A stretch of 22,954 nt of DNA from an uncultured Collinsella sp. (lineage in GTDB: Bacteria; Actinomycetota; Coriobacteriia; Coriobacteriales; Coriobacteriaceae): NCBI GenBank assembly GCA_902476475.1, contig CABSDO010000020.1, positions 1 to 22,954 of the forward strand. Direction: 5' to 3'. The notes under the pieces were generated by a model, which did no database searches, was not told the origin of the DNA, and worked only from the letters and a program-made list of their open reading frames with translations. Positions 14,597 through 21,941 of the stretch are shown here, piece by piece. Position 1 is the stretch's first letter. Each line of letters starts with the position of its first letter. Made by a program: the position numbers and the translations under genes.

Positions 14597-15898
14597 CTAG
14601 CGGATATGCGCAGGTTTTCCGCCCCAGTAGAAGCGGCAGAATGCGCGTTTTCTTTTCTGGGGTTTGCCTATGAGTTCCATGGTGGCGATGGCGATGTCTT
14701 CGGCTGCGCGGGGGCGGCGTAGTACTTCGCCATTGATGAGCAGCGCCTTGAGTGACTCCGGGTGATCGTGGAGATGGCGCAGGGTTACGATGAGCTCTCG
14801 TGCCGTGGTGACGTGCATGCTGGCGCCCATGCCAGTGAGCATGGTGGTGTTGGCCTTTTCCTGGCCATAGGACTTGCCCAGCAGGATCATCGGCAGATGT
14901 GCGCATAGACACTCGGTGACCGTGAGTCCGCCCGATTTGAGGATTGCCAGGTCGCAGCCGTGCATGAGGGCCGCCATGTCGTCGACATAGTCCAACACCG
15001 TGACGTTCTCGAGCTTCATGGCATAGAAGAGCGTCTTCAGCCGGGTGGCATACTCCGCGTCTTTGCCGGGCAAAAAGACAAAGTGCATGTCTTCGAAGCT
15101 ACGCAGGAAGGGGAGGGTGTGGTCCATCGCCGCGCGAAAGCGGACGTAAGGCTGAGGCAAGCTTGCACCGGCCATTACCAGCACGACAGTTTTGTCGGTG
15201 GGGAGGTTGAACTTGGCCAGCTCTTCCTCGCGATCGTAATCCGTGTCGAATCCGGCGCGAATAGGAATGCCGGTAATGCGAATCTTTGTCTCGGGCACCT
15301 TGCGCGGACGCAGCGTTTCGGCCATAAATTCGTTGGCAACACAGAATAGATCGGTGTCCTTGTGGGGCCACCAGCCCTCGACTTCGTAGTCGGTCGGGAC
15401 GCAGATGACCGGATAGTCGATACCCGTAATTACGCGGGCGCCCACGGCAACGTTGGCTGCCGTGATGTGCGTTGCGACCACGGCTATGGGCCTGCGGCTA
15501 CGAATATATTCGTTGAAGGCGGGGAACATAATTCGCGACCATGCCGTGCCGCCACCCCAGAGCAGATGTCCCGTAAGCGTATATCGCCAGGTCAGGTCGT
15601 AAATGGGGCGCGTGGCTCCCGTAAAAGAAGCAGCGGTTTTATTGCCGTCGAATTTAATACGTCCAAAATCAAGGATATCGAGCACTTCAATCTCAACATC
15701 CTCGGGGATGCCATTGGTGCCGCGGATGAGGTCGAATGCTTGCGCAATCGCATTTGCGGCGGCCTTGTGACCCGAGCCGACCGAGGCGTGCACGATGGTC
15801 ACGAGAGGTTTTTGCTGAGTCAAGAGCGTGGTTTGCTCCGATTGGGGAGTGCTGTGCGTGAGCAGGGGAGCGTCGTCGCTCGTCTGCGTCTGATCCAT
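14597..15898 (-). CDS. Diacylglycerol glycosyltransferase, MGDG-synthase/UgtP family
   Basis: The 433-residue protein combines an MGDG-synthase-type N-terminal domain (TIVHASVGSGHKAAANAIAQ, about 34-53) with a family-28 C-terminal domain. The C-terminal domain includes VLVMAGASLPQPY and the donor-binding segment DLAILKSGGLTVTECLCAHLPMILLGK. Relatives such as UgtP transfer glucose or galactose from a UDP-sugar to diacylglycerol to make membrane glycolipids, which can anchor lipoteichoic acids. Sugar specificity cannot be read from the sequence. The first 30 residues are polar and poorly conserved. ATG 15898 has GGGGAG 7 bases upstream and is preferred over a longer frame reaching 15937. It is divergent from trxB and ends next to repeat copy B. 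Confidence 0.85.
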   Translation of the reverse strand: MDQTQTSDDAPLLTHSTPQSEQTTLLTQQKPLVTIVHASVGSGHKAAANAIAQAFDLIRGTNGIPEDVEIEVLDILDFGRIKFDGNKTAASFTGATRPIYDLTWRYTLTGHLLWGGGTAWSRIMFPAFNEYIRSRRPIAVVATHITAANVAVGARVITGIDYPVICVPTDYEVEGWWPHKDTDLFCVANEFMAETLRPRKVPETKIRITGIPIRAGFDTDYDREEELAKFNLPTDKTVVLVMAGASLPQPYVRFRAAMDHTLPFLRSFEDMHFVFLPGKDAEYATRLKTLFYAMKLENVTVLDYVDDMAALMHGCDLAILKSGGLTVTECLCAHLPMILLGKSYGQEKANTTMLTGMGASMHVTTARELIVTLRHLHDHPESLKALLINGEVLRRPRAAEDIAIATMELIGKPQKRKRAFCRFYWGGKPAHIR

Positions 15899-16016
15899 CG
15901 ATAACTCCCCTTCGACGTTGTAACACGGATTTATCATTGTAGTGCATGAGTGTCACGTTCACGTAAATTTGGGTATGAGCGCAAAGAACGACAACGTTTC
16001 GATGAGAGGACTCTTC

Positions 16017-16955
16017 ATGACTACCGATCAGACAATCGATGTTGCGATCATCGGCGGCGGCCCTGCGGGCTATGCTGCCGCCATTTATGCGGCGCGTGCC
16101 AACCTGTCGACGACTGTCCTTGAGCAGGGCATGTCGGGCGGACAGATCGCCACATCCAACGAGATTGAGAATTATCCTGGCATTCCGCTACTGAGCGGTG
16201 CCGAACTTGGTGAGCGGTTCCAACAGCATGCTGAAGGCCTGGGGGCTCAGGTTGAATGGAGTATGGTAACAGGCGTCGATTACGATGCCGATGCGGCTCA
16301 ATTTACCATCCATCATGATATGGGCGACACGGTGGCCAAGAGCGTCATTGCGTGCATGGGCGCCACGCCGCGTCCTGCGGGTTTTGTTGGCGAGGACACG
16401 TATCGCGGTCGTGGCGTTTCGTATTGCGCGACGTGTGACGGCATGTTCTTCCGTGGCAAGCAGGTCTTTGTTATCGGAGGCGGCAATTCGGCATGCGAGG
16501 AGGCGCTGTTCCTGTCCGACATTGCCAGCAGCGTGGCCATCGTGCTGCGTCGCGATCAGTTCCGTGCACCCGAGGGCGTTGTGAATAAGGTGCTTGCTAA
16601 GGACAATATTTCAGTTAGGTACCAAACTAGTATTGTTGAGCTTTCTGGTGAAGCGATGCCCACGACAATTACGTTTAAGGATAACGCAACCGGTGAAACG
16701 TATTCCGAGTCTTTTGATCCGGGCTCGTTTGGCATTTTTGTCTTTACCGGCACGCAACCTCATACCGAACTTGTCGAGCATCTGGTCGATCTGGGGCCCG
16801 ATGGCGGCATCCTTACCGATGAGTCCATGGCTACCCGCACACCCGGCTTATTCGCAGCCGGCGATATCCGTACCAAGCGTTTACGCCAGGTTGTGACCGC
16901 TGTTTCGGACGGAGCCATAGCGGCAACCAGCGCATACGCTTTCCTACGCGAATAA
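16017..16955 (+). CDS. trxB: Thioredoxin reductase (NADPH)
   Basis: TrxB is a flavoenzyme that reduces thioredoxin with NADPH. The 312-residue protein has the FAD-binding VAIIGGGPAGYAAAIYAARA near the N-terminus and the redox pair CATC (C137, C140). The NADPH site is GGGNSACEEALFL with LRRDQFRA, and the C-terminal FAD contact is GLFAAGDIR. Length is typical of low-molecular-weight TrxB. ATG 16017 is supported by AGAGGA about 7 bases upstream; further in-frame starts run into the divergent promoter region. A hairpin terminator follows at 16996-17038. No thioredoxin gene is visible in the window. Confidence 0.94.
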   Translation: MTTDQTIDVAIIGGGPAGYAAAIYAARANLSTTVLEQGMSGGQIATSNEIENYPGIPLLSGAELGERFQQHAEGLGAQVEWSMVTGVDYDADAAQFTIHHDMGDTVAKSVIACMGATPRPAGFVGEDTYRGRGVSYCATCDGMFFRGKQVFVIGGGNSACEEALFLSDIASSVAIVLRRDQFRAPEGVVNKVLAKDNISVRYQTSIVELSGEAMPTTITFKDNATGETYSESFDPGSFGIFVFTGTQPHTELVEHLVDLGPDGGILTDESMATRTPGLFAAGDIRTKRLRQVVTAVSDGAIAATSAYAFLRE

Positions 16956-16995
16956 GTACGATAATATATCTTATGTAAGGTTGCTATCTTTAAAC

Positions 16996-17038
16996 AAAGT
17001 GGTTGGACGGTGCGTCAATGTGCTGTCTAACCACTTTT
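16996..17038 (+). terminator. Terminator after trxB
   Basis: AAAGTGGTTGGAC (16996-17008) pairs with GTCTAACCACTTT (17025-17037) over 13 bp with one wobble, around a 16-nt loop, ending in TTTT. It begins 40 bases after the trxB stop. Confidence 0.7.
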
Positions 17039-17063
17039 ACTTAGCGGCTATGTGGTATGCAAA

Positions 17064-17085
17064 ACTAGATAACCTAGAATACAAT
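17064..17085 (+). promoter_or_regulatory. Possible promoter/operator region of the DUF1836 gene
   Basis: ACTAGATA (17064-17071) and a second CTAG lie just before TACAAT (17080-17085), a plausible -10 box. No good -35 is present, so an activator may be needed. The same octamer occurs in both arms of the palindrome upstream of degV. Confidence 0.35.
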
Positions 17086-17109
17086 ATAGAAAACGAACGG
17101 AGGCCTCTT

Positions 17110-17721
17110 ATGAACCACGCTAAACATGTTATCCCGATGTCCGATACATCGGTCAGCATTAAGCCGGAGGATATTCAGCCGACGGTGCTGCCGGATGCAT
17201 TTATTCAGTCCGATATGGTGGGAAAACTCAACGCGTTGAGCTTGCCACGCTATGACCAGCTGCCCAACGTAACGCTCTATCGCGATCAGGTTATTGAATA
17301 TGTTGCGCTGTGGATGGAGCCGCTTTCGATTTGCGTAGAGCAGCCCGTTATCACGCCATCGATGATCAATAACTACGTGAAGGTCGGCCTCGTTCCTGCT
17401 CCGGTTAAAAAACAGTATGGCCGTGAGCAGATTGCGCGTCTCATCGCCATTTGTATCTTTAAGCAGGTGCTACCCATCGCTGCGGTTCAGGCGCTCTTTA
17501 ATATTCAGCGCTTGAGCTACGACGCTCCGACCGCCTTTGATTATGTTGTCGATCAGCTTGAGGCATCGATTCGTGCGGCGTTTTCCGTCGAGCAGACTCC
17601 TGTGCCCGATACCGCACATCAAGTTACGCGCGAGTCGCTGCTCGTACGCAGTGCGGTATCGTCCTTTGTTTCGAAGGCATACCTGATGAGCTATCTTAAG
17701 TTCAATGGGTTTAATAGCTAA
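17110..17721 (+). CDS. DUF1836 domain protein, probable MerR-like DNA-binding regulator
   Basis: The 203-residue protein matches the DUF1836 family: LWMEPLSICVEQPVITPSMINNYVKVGLVPAPVKKQYGREQIARLIAICIFKQVLPIAAVQALF (about 72-135, quoted in part below 20-residue blocks as ITPSMINNYVKVGLVP and QYGREQIARLI). This segment resembles a MerR-type winged helix. Members are common in Firmicutes and Coriobacteriia but their targets are unknown. ATG 17110 has GGAGG 6 bases upstream; an upstream in-frame ATG (16981) would place the trxB terminator inside the gene. It is followed by a strong bidirectional terminator and convergent degV. Confidence 0.75.
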   Translation: MNHAKHVIPMSDTSVSIKPEDIQPTVLPDAFIQSDMVGKLNALSLPRYDQLPNVTLYRDQVIEYVALWMEPLSICVEQPVITPSMINNYVKVGLVPAPVKKQYGREQIARLIAICIFKQVLPIAAVQALFNIQRLSYDAPTAFDYVVDQLEASIRAAFSVEQTPVPDTAHQVTRESLLVRSAVSSFVSKAYLMSYLKFNGFNS

Positions 17722-17734
17722 CTGAGGTATAAGA

Positions 17735-17773
17735 CGGGCGGGATAAGGGGCCAGTGGCCCCTTATCCCGCCCG
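17735..17773. terminator. Bidirectional terminator between DUF1836 gene and degV
   Basis: A perfect 18-bp stem (CGGGCGGGATAAGGGGCC and its complement) has a 3-nt AGT loop and lies between two convergent genes. A short GTTTG follows on the plus strand and TCTTAT on the minus strand. Confidence 0.8.
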
Positions 17774-17793
17774 CGCGTTTGACTAGTTGGACA

Positions 17794-18660
17794 TTATCGG
17801 CCCGAAGCCACGCCCATGCCGTAACCGATGATGAGACCGTGCATCTCGGCGTAATAGGAATCTAGCCCGTTACAGGGCATGATGATAGTCTTGGAGCCTG
17901 GCCAGTGCTCCACAATGCGGTCGGCAAGCGCCTGGGCTCCAGCTTCGTTCTCAACGTGATCGATGATGACCTCGCCGCCAGTAAAGCCCTCGGCCTCCAT
18001 GGTGTCGACAATCTTGGTGAGCATCTTCTTTTCGCCACGCGTGTGCCCAACGAGTTCAATTTCGCCCGCTTCGCTCGCCGTGCCCAAAATGCGGATATTG
18101 AGCTTGTTGGCAATGACCCCGGCTGCCTTGGGAATACGTCCAGCCTTCGCAAGGTTTTCGTAATTGCATAAACTAAAGAGGATTTTGCTGTTTTGCTCCA
18201 AGCTATCGAAATAGGCGCAGGCGTCTTCAAAGGAAACGTCCGGGTTGCTCGCAAGATAGCGGTCGAACAGCAAGAAGATCAGATCCATTTTGCCACCCGC
18301 GGCTCGCGAGTTAACCAAATGAATCTGGCGGTTGGGCTCCTCGGCAAGCACCATGTCACGTGCGGTGGCCGCGGCATTGTAGCTTCCCGATACGCCCTCC
18401 GAGATGGGCATGCAGATCGTCTTGTCGGCAAGCCTAAAGAGTTCAGCCCACTCCCCTACGCTTGGACAGGCGCTCGAAGAAGCGCTCGACTCCGCCTGCA
18501 CGGCGCAATTGAGCTCGTTAACATCGAGCGAGAGGTCATCGACAAATTCGCGCTCCCCCACTCGGATCTTAAGGGGTGCAAATGCAAAGGTGGTATGAGG
18601 TGCGGTTGGTTGCCAATCGCGAAGATTGCAGCTCGAATCGGAAATAAGTGCCCAGCTCAT
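17794..18660 (-). CDS. DegV family fatty-acid-binding protein (FakB-like)
   Basis: DegV/FakB proteins bind a fatty acid and, in characterised cases, present it to the kinase FakA for phosphorylation and entry into lipid synthesis. The 288-residue protein begins WALISDSSCNL and has the family blocks MPISEGVSGSYNAAATA, VNSRAAGGKMDLIF, NLAKAGRIPKAAGVIANKLNIRIL and a C-terminal GYGMGVASG. Length is normal. AAGGA lies about 6-9 bases before the ATG. No FakA kinase gene is visible nearby. Its promoter region carries two palindromes and a perfect TATAAT box, which suggests tight control. Confidence 0.9.
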   Translation of the reverse strand: MSWALISDSSCNLRDWQPTAPHTTFAFAPLKIRVGEREFVDDLSLDVNELNCAVQAESSASSSACPSVGEWAELFRLADKTICMPISEGVSGSYNAAATARDMVLAEEPNRQIHLVNSRAAGGKMDLIFLLFDRYLASNPDVSFEDACAYFDSLEQNSKILFSLCNYENLAKAGRIPKAAGVIANKLNIRILGTASEAGEIELVGHTRGEKKMLTKIVDTMEAEGFTGGEVIIDHVENEAGAQALADRIVEHWPGSKTIIMPCNGLDSYYAEMHGLIIGYGMGVASGR

Positions 18661-18673
18661 TGAGGGTCCTTTC

Positions 18674-18693
18674 TAATTGTTCCCCAACAATTA
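18674..18693. promoter_or_regulatory. Operator-like palindrome over the degV -10/start region
   Basis: TAATTGTT and AACAATTA form a perfect 8-bp inverted repeat around CCCC. It overlaps the degV -10 box (18690-18695, TATAAT on the minus strand) and the predicted start site, as expected for a repressor site. Confidence 0.55.
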
Positions 18694-18718
18694 TAGCCAT
18701 CTTTTTGATTGATTGAAC
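18690..18718 (-). promoter_or_regulatory. degV promoter
   Basis: A perfect TATAAT on the minus strand (18690-18695) lies 30 bp before the degV start. The -35 region at 17-bp spacing (GTTCAA, 18713-18718) is poor, and a palindrome lies just beyond it at 18721-18745, which suggests activator dependence. Confidence 0.6.
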
Positions 18719-18720
18719 AG

Positions 18721-18745
18721 CTATCTAGTTTTGAATACTAGATAG
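18721..18745. promoter_or_regulatory. Palindrome upstream of the degV -35 region
   Basis: CTATCTAGT (18721-18729) and ACTAGATAG (18737-18745) form a perfect 9-bp inverted repeat with a 7-bp spacer. CTAG is usually rare in bacterial DNA. The placement fits an activator-binding site; the protein is unknown, but the half-site ACTAGATA recurs before the DUF1836 gene. Confidence 0.55.
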
Positions 18746-18775
18746 TCGTCCTGATCTTATGGCAAACGGTAAGGG

Positions 18776-18816
18776 AAAAAAAGAATGGGCCTCGTGACTC
18801 AAGATCGCGAGGCCCA
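18776..18816 (-). terminator. Terminator of the NlpC/P60 gene
   Basis: On the minus strand TGGGCCTCG pairs with CGAGGCCCA (plus 18786-18794 and 18808-18816), extended by two inner pairs. TTCTTTTTTT follows (plus 18776-18785). It lies 24 bases after the stop codon and is a textbook rho-independent terminator. Confidence 0.9.
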
Positions 18817-18839
18817 CGTTCGTTCGCTGCAGTAATAAA

Positions 18840-19955
18840 TTAGTAGCGCACGAAAATGTAATTGTTGTTCATGCCAGCAGCGACGGAGCTGATGATGACG
18901 CCCGTTTTGTAGTCGGAAGCATGGATCATCTGACCATTACCGATATAGATGCCTGTATGGTAGGAGTTAACCACAACATCGCCAGGCTGGGGATCGGACA
19001 CGCGGGTCCAGCCCATAAAGGTGCCCGTGGTGCCAAGGCGGCAATAACGGCCGGTGAGGCAGTAGCTTACAAAACCGGAGCAGTCAAAGCTGTTCGGTCC
19101 AATGCCGCCCCAAGAATAAGCATAACCGAGCTTGCTGTAGGCGCGCGAAACAACGGTACCACCGTCAACGGACTGGCTCGGTGCGGAAGGCGTCGGAGCC
19201 GGAGCGGGCGTCACGGGCTGCGGCGTGGGGGCAGGAGCGGGCGCGGGGGTGTTGTCACCGCCATTGTTGGTCGTGCCACCACCGTTGTTGGTGTTCTCGG
19301 TCGTACCGGCGGTGTCGTTGCTTACCGTGGCCTTTTCGGCGGTGCTGGCATTAATGCCAGCCTGAAGCGCGGCGTTGGCCTCGGCCTCGGCAGCAAGCTC
19401 GGCCTGCAGCTGTGAATCCAGGGAGTTCACGACACTCTGGGCCTCAGCCTGCTGGGCATTGAGCTCGTCGACCTTCTTCTGTGTCGCGGCGACGTTCTTC
19501 TCCTGCTCGGTTTGCTTATCGGTGAGCTGCTGCTTAAGGTCCTTGACCTCCTGAATGGTTTGGGCCTGCTTGTCGGACACCTTACCGTAGTAGAAGAGAC
19601 GGTTGAGCATATCGCCCAGGTCGTCGACGCCCGTCAGAACCTGAAGAAGGCTCAGACCGCCGGTCTTGTACTCACCGGCAACGTAGTTGGAAAGCTTTGC
19701 CTGACCTTCGGCAATCTCTTGCTGCTTTTGCGTGATCTCGCCTGCAGTCTGATCAAGCTCCTGCGTCTGTGCGGAGAGTTCTTCATGAATTTGCTGGGTT
19801 TGGGTGCCAATCTGCTCGAGCTTAGTACGGGCGGCGGCAAGGTCGGATGCGGTATCGGCGTAGGCCGGAGCCACGAGGCCCAGGCCCAAAACACAAGCGA
19901 GGGTTGCCGTAGCAGCGCAGCGTGCCATGTTTTTGTGCGTATTTGCTGTGCGCAT
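18840..19955 (-). CDS. Secreted NlpC/P60 peptidoglycan endopeptidase with coiled-coil domain
   Basis: NlpC/P60 enzymes cleave peptide bonds in peptidoglycan stem peptides. The 371-residue protein has a signal peptide ending near APAYA-D (residue 33). A long coiled coil rich in Gln, Glu and Lys follows (about 36-200), similar to PcsB- and RipA-type regulators. A Thr/Asn/Gly/Pro-rich linker (205-262) joins it to a C-terminal NlpC/P60 domain (about 263-371). The catalytic set is Cys291 in FDCSGF, His332 in YHTGIYIG and a third polar residue His344 in MIHASD, all present. AAAGGA precedes the ATG. It follows apt by 32 bases and has its own terminator, so it may be the last gene of the FHA-MerR-apt unit. 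A role in septal wall splitting is likely but inferred. Confidence 0.93.
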   Translation of the reverse strand: MRTANTHKNMARCAATATLACVLGLGLVAPAYADTASDLAAARTKLEQIGTQTQQIHEELSAQTQELDQTAGEITQKQQEIAEGQAKLSNYVAGEYKTGGLSLLQVLTGVDDLGDMLNRLFYYGKVSDKQAQTIQEVKDLKQQLTDKQTEQEKNVAATQKKVDELNAQQAEAQSVVNSLDSQLQAELAAEAEANAALQAGINASTAEKATVSNDTAGTTENTNNGGGTTNNGGDNTPAPAPAPTPQPVTPAPAPTPSAPSQSVDGGTVVSRAYSKLGYAYSWGGIGPNSFDCSGFVSYCLTGRYCRLGTTGTFMGWTRVSDPQPGDVVVNSYHTGIYIGNGQMIHASDYKTGVIISSVAAGMNNNYIFVRY

Positions 19956-19987
19956 GTAGCTTCCTTTCCGGTATCTAAGGGTAGCGG

Positions 19988-20518
19988 CTAGTCCACCGTT
20001 ACCAGGCTAAAGAGCTCAACGTCCTCGTTAGAAGGCGTGAGCTTCTTGCGCGGGTTTAGAAACGCAAGCTCAAGGATACAACCGTAGCCCACAAGCTTTG
20101 CGCCCATATCTCGCACCAGTTTACCTGTTGCCTCGACGGTTCCACCCGTCGCGACCAAGTCGTCCAGAATCAACACGGTATCTTTAGAGCTGATGGCATC
20201 GGCGTGGATCTCGATAGAATCCGTTCCATACTCGAGCTCGTAGCTCTCGCTTACCGTCTTGCGCGGCAGTTTGCCCGGCTTACGTGCGGGAACAAAGCCG
20301 GCACCCAGGGCGACGGCCACGGGCACACCGACCATAAAGCCGCGGGCCTCGGGTCCTACGACCTTGGTAATGCCCATGTCGGCAAAATGCTCGGCCAGGG
20401 CATCCACCATGGCCTTCAGGGCCTCGGGATTGCCAAAGAGTGGCGTGATGTCCTTAAAGACGACTCCGGGCTCGGGATAGTCGGGGATATCGACGATTTG
20501 AGATTCGAAGTCGTACAT
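19988..20518 (-). CDS. apt: Adenine phosphoribosyltransferase
   Basis: Apt salvages adenine by joining it to PRPP to form AMP. The 176-residue protein shows the family pattern: YPEPGVVFKDITPLFGNP, VVGPEARGFMVGVPVAVALG, PARKPGKLPRKTVSESYELEYG and the PRPP-binding loop VLILDDLVATGGT. Length is typical. It lies 35 bases after the MerR gene and 32 before the NlpC gene on the same strand, with no terminator visible between, so the three may be co-transcribed. There is no obvious functional link between adenine salvage and its neighbours. Confidence 0.95.
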   Translation of the reverse strand: MYDFESQIVDIPDYPEPGVVFKDITPLFGNPEALKAMVDALAEHFADMGITKVVGPEARGFMVGVPVAVALGAGFVPARKPGKLPRKTVSESYELEYGTDSIEIHADAISSKDTVLILDDLVATGGTVEATGKLVRDMGAKLVGYGCILELAFLNPRKKLTPSNEDVELFSLVTVD

Positions 20519-20553
20519 GGGTGACCTTTCATGGATTGCCGGGTGAACGGCGG

Positions 20554-21438
20554 TTATTTGCCCGTGTTAGCAGACGAGCTATGCGAGGGGACGACGACCT
20601 TGGACGGCTGCACGAGCGACTCGTCGTGCGCGGCAACCGCGGGGACGCTTGCCCCATCGCTTTTAGCCTTGGTGGATTCGGAACGCGCGATCTCCTCATC
20701 GAGGGCATCGATGTCAGCGTCCTCGACCACGGCGTTGAGCGACTCAAAGACACGGTTCTTGAGTAGCGCGGTGTGCACACCCTCGGTGAGGTCGTGCAGT
20801 TTCTTAAAAGCGCGCTCGAGCTTGGCGTCGCGCTCGTCATCGGAGCTATCCATGCCGAGCATGCTCACGAGAACCTGCTCAAACATCGAAGACTCGCGAT
20901 TTGCCGACGATACGTACTGACGCAGGTTGCGCGGCTCAATGTGGAAGCGCGAAAGCTCCGAGCAGTAACGGATAATCGGGAAATCTCGGCCATCGACGAG
21001 CTCTCGGTTCTGTGGGCTCTTGATGATGCGGATAAGATCGTTCTCGGCAAGGGAGCGGATAAACGAAATCTCAACGCCGAGCATGTCGGGAATGGTCTCG
21101 ATGGGATGCAACTTTTGCTTGGTTTCCTTGGGCTCCGTCTTAAGCGGAACATCGGACAGAAGACCCACCTCGTAAGCCAACGTGGACAGGTCCGTAGCGT
21201 TTTCCAAGCGCTGCTTAATGACGTTGAGCGGCATGTAGCGGGTCTTCTGCAGGTGCAGGATGACCTCGAGACGGTCAACGTCTTCTTTGGAGTACTGGCG
21301 ATACCCCTTAGGCGTACGATGGGGGGTGATGAGCCCCTCATCTTCTAGAAATCTAATTTTTGAGTTCGATAGATCGGGGTATGCGCCTCGAAGTAGATTG
21401 ACGACCTGGCCGATACTCAGATAGTTGCGTTCGGCCAT
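20554..21438 (-). CDS. MerR family regulator, FtsR-like
   Basis: The 294-residue protein has an N-terminal MerR winged helix: YLSIGQVVNLLRGAYPDL, SKIRFLEDEGLITPHRT, GYRQYSKEDVDRLEVILHLQ, then YMPLNVIKQRL. The wording SKIRFLE-EGLITP-R and YLPLKVI is the hallmark of corynebacterial FtsR and mycobacterial Rv1828, where FtsR activates ftsZ and affects division. The middle (about 105-180) may form the effector or dimer region, and the last 60 residues are polar and probably disordered. It starts 3 bases after the FHA gene stop, the same FHA-then-MerR order as garA-Rv1828 and odhI-ftsR. Regulation of ftsZ here is inferred. Confidence 0.87.
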   Translation of the reverse strand: MAERNYLSIGQVVNLLRGAYPDLSNSKIRFLEDEGLITPHRTPKGYRQYSKEDVDRLEVILHLQKTRYMPLNVIKQRLENATDLSTLAYEVGLLSDVPLKTEPKETKQKLHPIETIPDMLGVEISFIRSLAENDLIRIIKSPQNRELVDGRDFPIIRYCSELSRFHIEPRNLRQYVSSANRESSMFEQVLVSMLGMDSSDDERDAKLERAFKKLHDLTEGVHTALLKNRVFESLNAVVEDADIDALDEEIARSESTKAKSDGASVPAVAAHDESLVQPSKVVVPSHSSSANTGK

Positions 21439-21441
21439 TAC

Positions 21442-21876
21442 CTACTCACCGGTTTCGATGCGCTCCGGCGTGCTCTCGTGATAGATGAGCGTGAACGTAC
21501 CGATCTGAACGGAAGAGCCGTCGTGCAGCGGAGCACCGTTGACGATGGCGCCGTCGACCCAGGTGCCGTTGAGCGAGCCCAGATCCTCAATACGGGCGCC
21601 CAGGCCCTCACGAATAATGCGTGCGTGGCTGCGCGAGACGGTCATGTCGTTGAGGAAGATGCCGTTCGCGGGATCGCGGCCGATGGTGGTCACGTCGTCC
21701 TCGAGCTCAAAGGCAGCTCCGGTCTGCGGACCCTTGACGATGGACAGAACCGGAGCGGTGATGCGCACGTTGGCCATGAGGTCGGGAACGGTGACATCGC
21801 TCGAAGGAACGCGGAAAACGCAGGTAGCGTCCGCGGTCTTATCGTTCTGAGGCATATTGTTAACCTTGTTGTCCAT
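21442..21876 (-). CDS. FHA-domain protein, GarA/OdhI-like
   Basis: FHA domains bind phosphothreonine peptides. The 144-residue protein has one C-terminal FHA domain (about 43-135) with its binding residues in TIGRDP (R67), VSRSHA (S81, H84) and SLNGT (N103). The N-terminal tail contains DATCVFR with Thr18, resembling the ETTSVFR phosphorylation site of mycobacterial GarA and corynebacterial OdhI. Phosphorylation there by Ser/Thr kinases makes the FHA domain fold back on the tail and release 2-oxoglutarate metabolism enzymes. The adjacent FtsR-like gene and upstream phosphatidyltransferase match the mycobacterial neighbourhood. Which enzyme it controls in this organism is unknown. Confidence 0.88.
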   Translation of the reverse strand: MDNKVNNMPQNDKTADATCVFRVPSSDVTVPDLMANVRITAPVLSIVKGPQTGAAFELEDDVTTIGRDPANGIFLNDMTVSRSHARIIREGLGARIEDLGSLNGTWVDGAIVNGAPLHDGSSVQIGTFTLIYHESTPERIETGE

Positions 21877-21941
21877 GACAACCCCTATCTAACGCGGCCA
21901 CGCCGCAAAGAATGTACCGTACGTAATCATACCCCAATGAA

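Noticed and set aside
15899..16016. Promoters between the divergent glycosyltransferase and trxB genes
   Set aside because: Such promoters must exist, but I found no -35/-10 pair with acceptable match and spacing on either strand.
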